59,130 nt of DNA, from NCBI GenBank assembly GCA_004352715.1, contig SCFE01000094.1, positions 478,304-537,433 on the forward strand, read 5' to 3'. Below the pieces are notes generated by a model. It was not told the DNA's origin. It did not search any database and saw only the letters and a program-made list of their open reading frames with translations. This DNA comes from Hofstenia miamia (lineage: Eukaryota; Xenacoelomorpha; Acoela). A program made the translations under genes and the position numbers. Within the stretch, counting starts at the first letter, position 1. Each line of letters starts with the position of its first letter. This document shows, piece after piece, positions 56,490 through 59,130 of this stretch.

Positions 56490-59130
56490 CAGAATACAAT
56501 AACATAATTCTGTTTTTAAAAGATGGTTTCATAACCTCATAATGGAATTTGAACATTAACAACTTGGATAGATCAAGTATAGCTGAACCAAGATAATTGG
56601 GCCTGTTCCATTCAATATCCTTTTGTCTGAGCATATGCTGAACCAAATCTTCACTGACAATGTCATATGATTTAAATTCAGGTTTTTTATTTAACTTTTC
56701 CGCGGATTTCAGATTGTGTGCAAACTTTATATTTACCTGTTTTCTTAAATTTTCCATGCACTTTCCAAACACAGCATTCAACATTAACTTATAGAATGCC
56801 TTCTTGAAATCATTTCATGCTGCTTTGCATTTGTTTGTGTTTAAATCAATATATGATTTTAAAAACAGAGCTTGTCTAAATTCAAGAGCCTTGTGGAATT
56901 TTGTGATTTTCAAACCATGGTCAACATAGAATTTCAAGATTTCATAATGCACAATGTAATTTTCTTTTTTGTAAAATGTTTGCATGAGTTTGGTTATGGG
57001 TGCTAATGTTATTTTTAATTTATTTTTTATTTCCAGTTGGTATGGTGACAGGTGCTTGTCCTGAATGATCATTTTATGAGGAGCCATTGGAAAATCAAAA
57101 TGCTCTTCATGCAGATATTCTGGGTATTCCAAATCCACCTTCAACATGTACCCAGTNCAGCATTTGACATTAACTTATAGAATGCCTTCTCGAAATCATT
57201 TCATGCTGCTTTGCATTTGTTTGTGTTTAAATCAATATATGATTTTAAAAACGGAGCTTGTCTAAATTCAAGAGCCTTGTGGAATTTTGTGATTTTCAAA
57301 CCATGGTCAACATATAATTTCAAGATTTCATAATGAACAATGTAATTTTCTTTCTTGTAAAATGTTTGCACAAGTTTGGGTATGGGTGGTAATGTTATTT
57401 TTAATTTATTTTTTATTTGTAGTTGGTATGGTGACAGATGCTTGTCCTGAATGATCATTTTATGAGGAGCCATTGGAAAATCAATATGCTCTTTGTGCAG
57501 ATATTCCGGGTATTCCAAATCCACCTCCAATATGTACCCAGTCTGTGATTCTTGAGGTGTGGACAATATTTCTTTGAGTTTTACTGAAGACCACCTCAGT
57601 CCACACACAGGCAAGCTTAAACTCATGGTTCTGCTATAGAGTCCATTCATATCCGTGAAAAATCTGAAATTTGTCTCCTTCTCAGGGTCATAGCTCTCCA
57701 CTAGCAGGTTATTTGCCTTAAAATATTGATTGGAAAATATTGAACACATGCCTCCTCTGATGCTGTCTTGAATAAAATTCAATTCCATCTCATCATGTAT
57801 AGGGTCTAGTGAAACACCAGTATACTTTAGCATCACATGCCAGCTAAAGTTTGATAGCATAAAAAAGTGGGCGGGGTCTAGATTATATGTCTCCATGCTT
57901 TCTAGTCTGAATTTGCATATCACATCAAGGAGTAATAACATGTCAGAAATTAAATAGTTGTTATGGAATTGTTTAAAATTTTCACATCCGCCCAAGACCC
58001 ATGTGTTACTGCGTTCAAAATCCAACTCCTCCTGGGTTAATGGAATTTTCCCGGTTAATGCATCTTTCCAATCTTCTAAATCTGGGAGGTCCAACTCATT
58101 AAATTTATCAAAGCTATCAAACCATGTAAAAGGGAATACACCTTTACCATGTGAAAACGCCTCTGCTTTTTGTTTCCCCATACCATCATTTAAAAATTTA
58201 TACTTGTCTGCTCCAATATTTTTCGTAAGGTTTGACAGACTATCACTTATGAATTGATAACTATCCAAAAATCTAAGTTCCTTGTATATGGGCTTGTAAT
58301 TTCCCTTTTTATCATTATACCCATCAACTGGCACCATTAAACTTAACGATATAAAAACTTCACTTTTACACAGTATGCAACTCACTTTTTCTCCGTCTTT
58401 CATCTTCAAGCTTTTCAATAAAATATGCATATCGTATTTACTACTGTTGTGCATAAAAATCAGGGTAAATTGCGGGCTTTGATTTAAAATATTGCAATTA
58501 TTGTGTGTGACGCCTCTTATTTCTCCAGTGAAATGGCAATGATCTATGACTTTGACGTCATCATGTGTAAATAAATGTTTACAAAATATACATTTTGTTG
58601 CTGATGTCAACATAAGTTTCCTCTGCTCTTCTGATATTACTAGCTCATGATAATGTTGTTTCATCTCATAGGACTGTTTTGCCAATTTCCACAAATGATT
58701 CCATCCATGCTCCATGCATTGCTCCCTGGTCTATATCTCACACATTAATAGTTTGTCCACTCTACTCATTGCCACACAGACACCTGAAGGAATTTGCTTT
58801 ACATCTTGAATGGTGTAGCTTGAGGAAGGGTTTGGTTGAACACTCTGGACTTTTCTGGAAATCACTTCTATATCCAGAGTGCCAACCACAGGAACATAGT
58901 TCTGTGCTTGATATGCTTTAAATTTAATCTTATCTGTTTGACTCGGAAAAGTAATTTTCGGTTCAGGCACCCCACCACATTTATTCTCATGCTTTGATAA
59001 ATTTTCTTGAGTCTTAAACCCGGATAAACATTTAGGGCAAAAGAAATCATGATTTCTATTCTTAAAAAACTGGAGACAGGCATTCAAATTGGTGATGGCA
59101 AGGTAGTGACTTTTTTCTTCTTCTTCAATT
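56490..59130 (-). pseudogene. Polinton-type DNA polymerase B, copy 3 (best preserved, runs off the window)
   Basis: From the window edge: zinc finger CPKCLSGFKTQENLSKH, a TAG at 58731-58733 where copy 1 has Tyr, then a 504-codon frame (58715-57201) with CIFCKHLFTHDDVKVIDHCH and HFTGEIRGVTHNNCN (endonuclease VII-like), HNSSKYDMHIL, FPFTWFDSFDKFNEL, YLISDMLLLLDVI, motif A DMNGLYSRTM, and a TGA at 57201-57203 just before NDF. The 385 bases 57158-57542 repeat 56772-57156 around the N at 57157. The lower part (56490-56784) holds motif B KLMLNAVFGKCMEN and stops at MLLYS of motif C, exactly where the TIR of copy 2 begins. It lacks the frameshifts and TAA shared by copies 1 and 2. Confidence 0.85.
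56772..57542. repeat. 385-bp duplication around a single N in PolB copy 3
   Basis: Positions 56772-56156+1000 (56772-57156) and 57158-57542 are each 385 bases, starting CAGCATT and ending ACCCAGT, about 95% identical, with the N at 57157. This looks like unmerged haplotypes or contig ends. Confidence 0.85.

Overview
The window looks like draft assembly from an AT-rich invertebrate animal. It has intron-containing animal genes, a class A GPCR, a MADF-BESS protein, and many animal transposon families. It also has six runs of N (three exactly 1000 long, so of unknown true size) and three single-N contig joins. I cannot name the phylum. There are no bacterial operons, CRISPR arrays or rRNA/tRNA genes that I can support.

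Layout. 1-2420: minus-strand Ty3-type gag, leader, primer-binding site and LTR edge. 2421-4878: AT-rich sequence with one unexplained minus-strand open frame. 4879-8518: plus-strand Ty3/gypsy relic (5' LTR, PBS, broken pol with YMDD intact) followed by two unrecognised coding remnants. 8519-19976: mostly non-coding, with short repeats, an 18-base match to the Tn5/Nextera mosaic end at 12512, and a degraded piggyBac-like element flanked by TTAA at 12809-14135. 19977-20843: broken LINE reverse transcriptase. 21799-22503: intact MADF-BESS gene. 24050-26416: intact three-exon class A GPCR of 310 aa. 28788-29787: gap. 29898-37482: Polinton/adintovirus-like element copy 1, minus strand, with decayed DNA polymerase B and a remarkable downstream array of about 130-bp units. 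38031-39490: two small plus-strand genes of unknown function. 40038-40434: C-terminus of another LINE-type protein running into a gap. 41621-43480: hAT transposon relic. 43525-45225: second Ty3 copy of the 4.9-7.0 kb family. 47387-47929: inverted LTR of the same family. 50767-56489: Polinton copy 2 bounded by about 200-bp terminal inverted repeats. 56490-59130: Polinton PolB copy 3, running off the window.

How it fits together. Only the GPCR, the MADF-BESS gene and perhaps the two small genes near 38-39.5 kb look like functioning genes; nearly everything else is mobile-element sequence at various stages of decay. The PolB relics share stops and frameshifts, so they were amplified after being broken, or converted to one another, or partly duplicated by assembly. 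The most interesting structure is downstream of PolB in copies 1 and 2. About ten units there are each separated by a 41-51 nt AT-rich block that begins GTA and ends TTTAG on the polymerase strand. This looks like a chain of mini-introns and mini-exons, largely kept in two copies that have diverged by roughly 10% (visual estimate).

Caution. At four places (N at 654, 3040, 25273-25293, 57157) the same sequence lies on both sides of the N, so overlapping contig ends or haplotypes were joined without merging. Copy numbers and distances there should not be taken literally.
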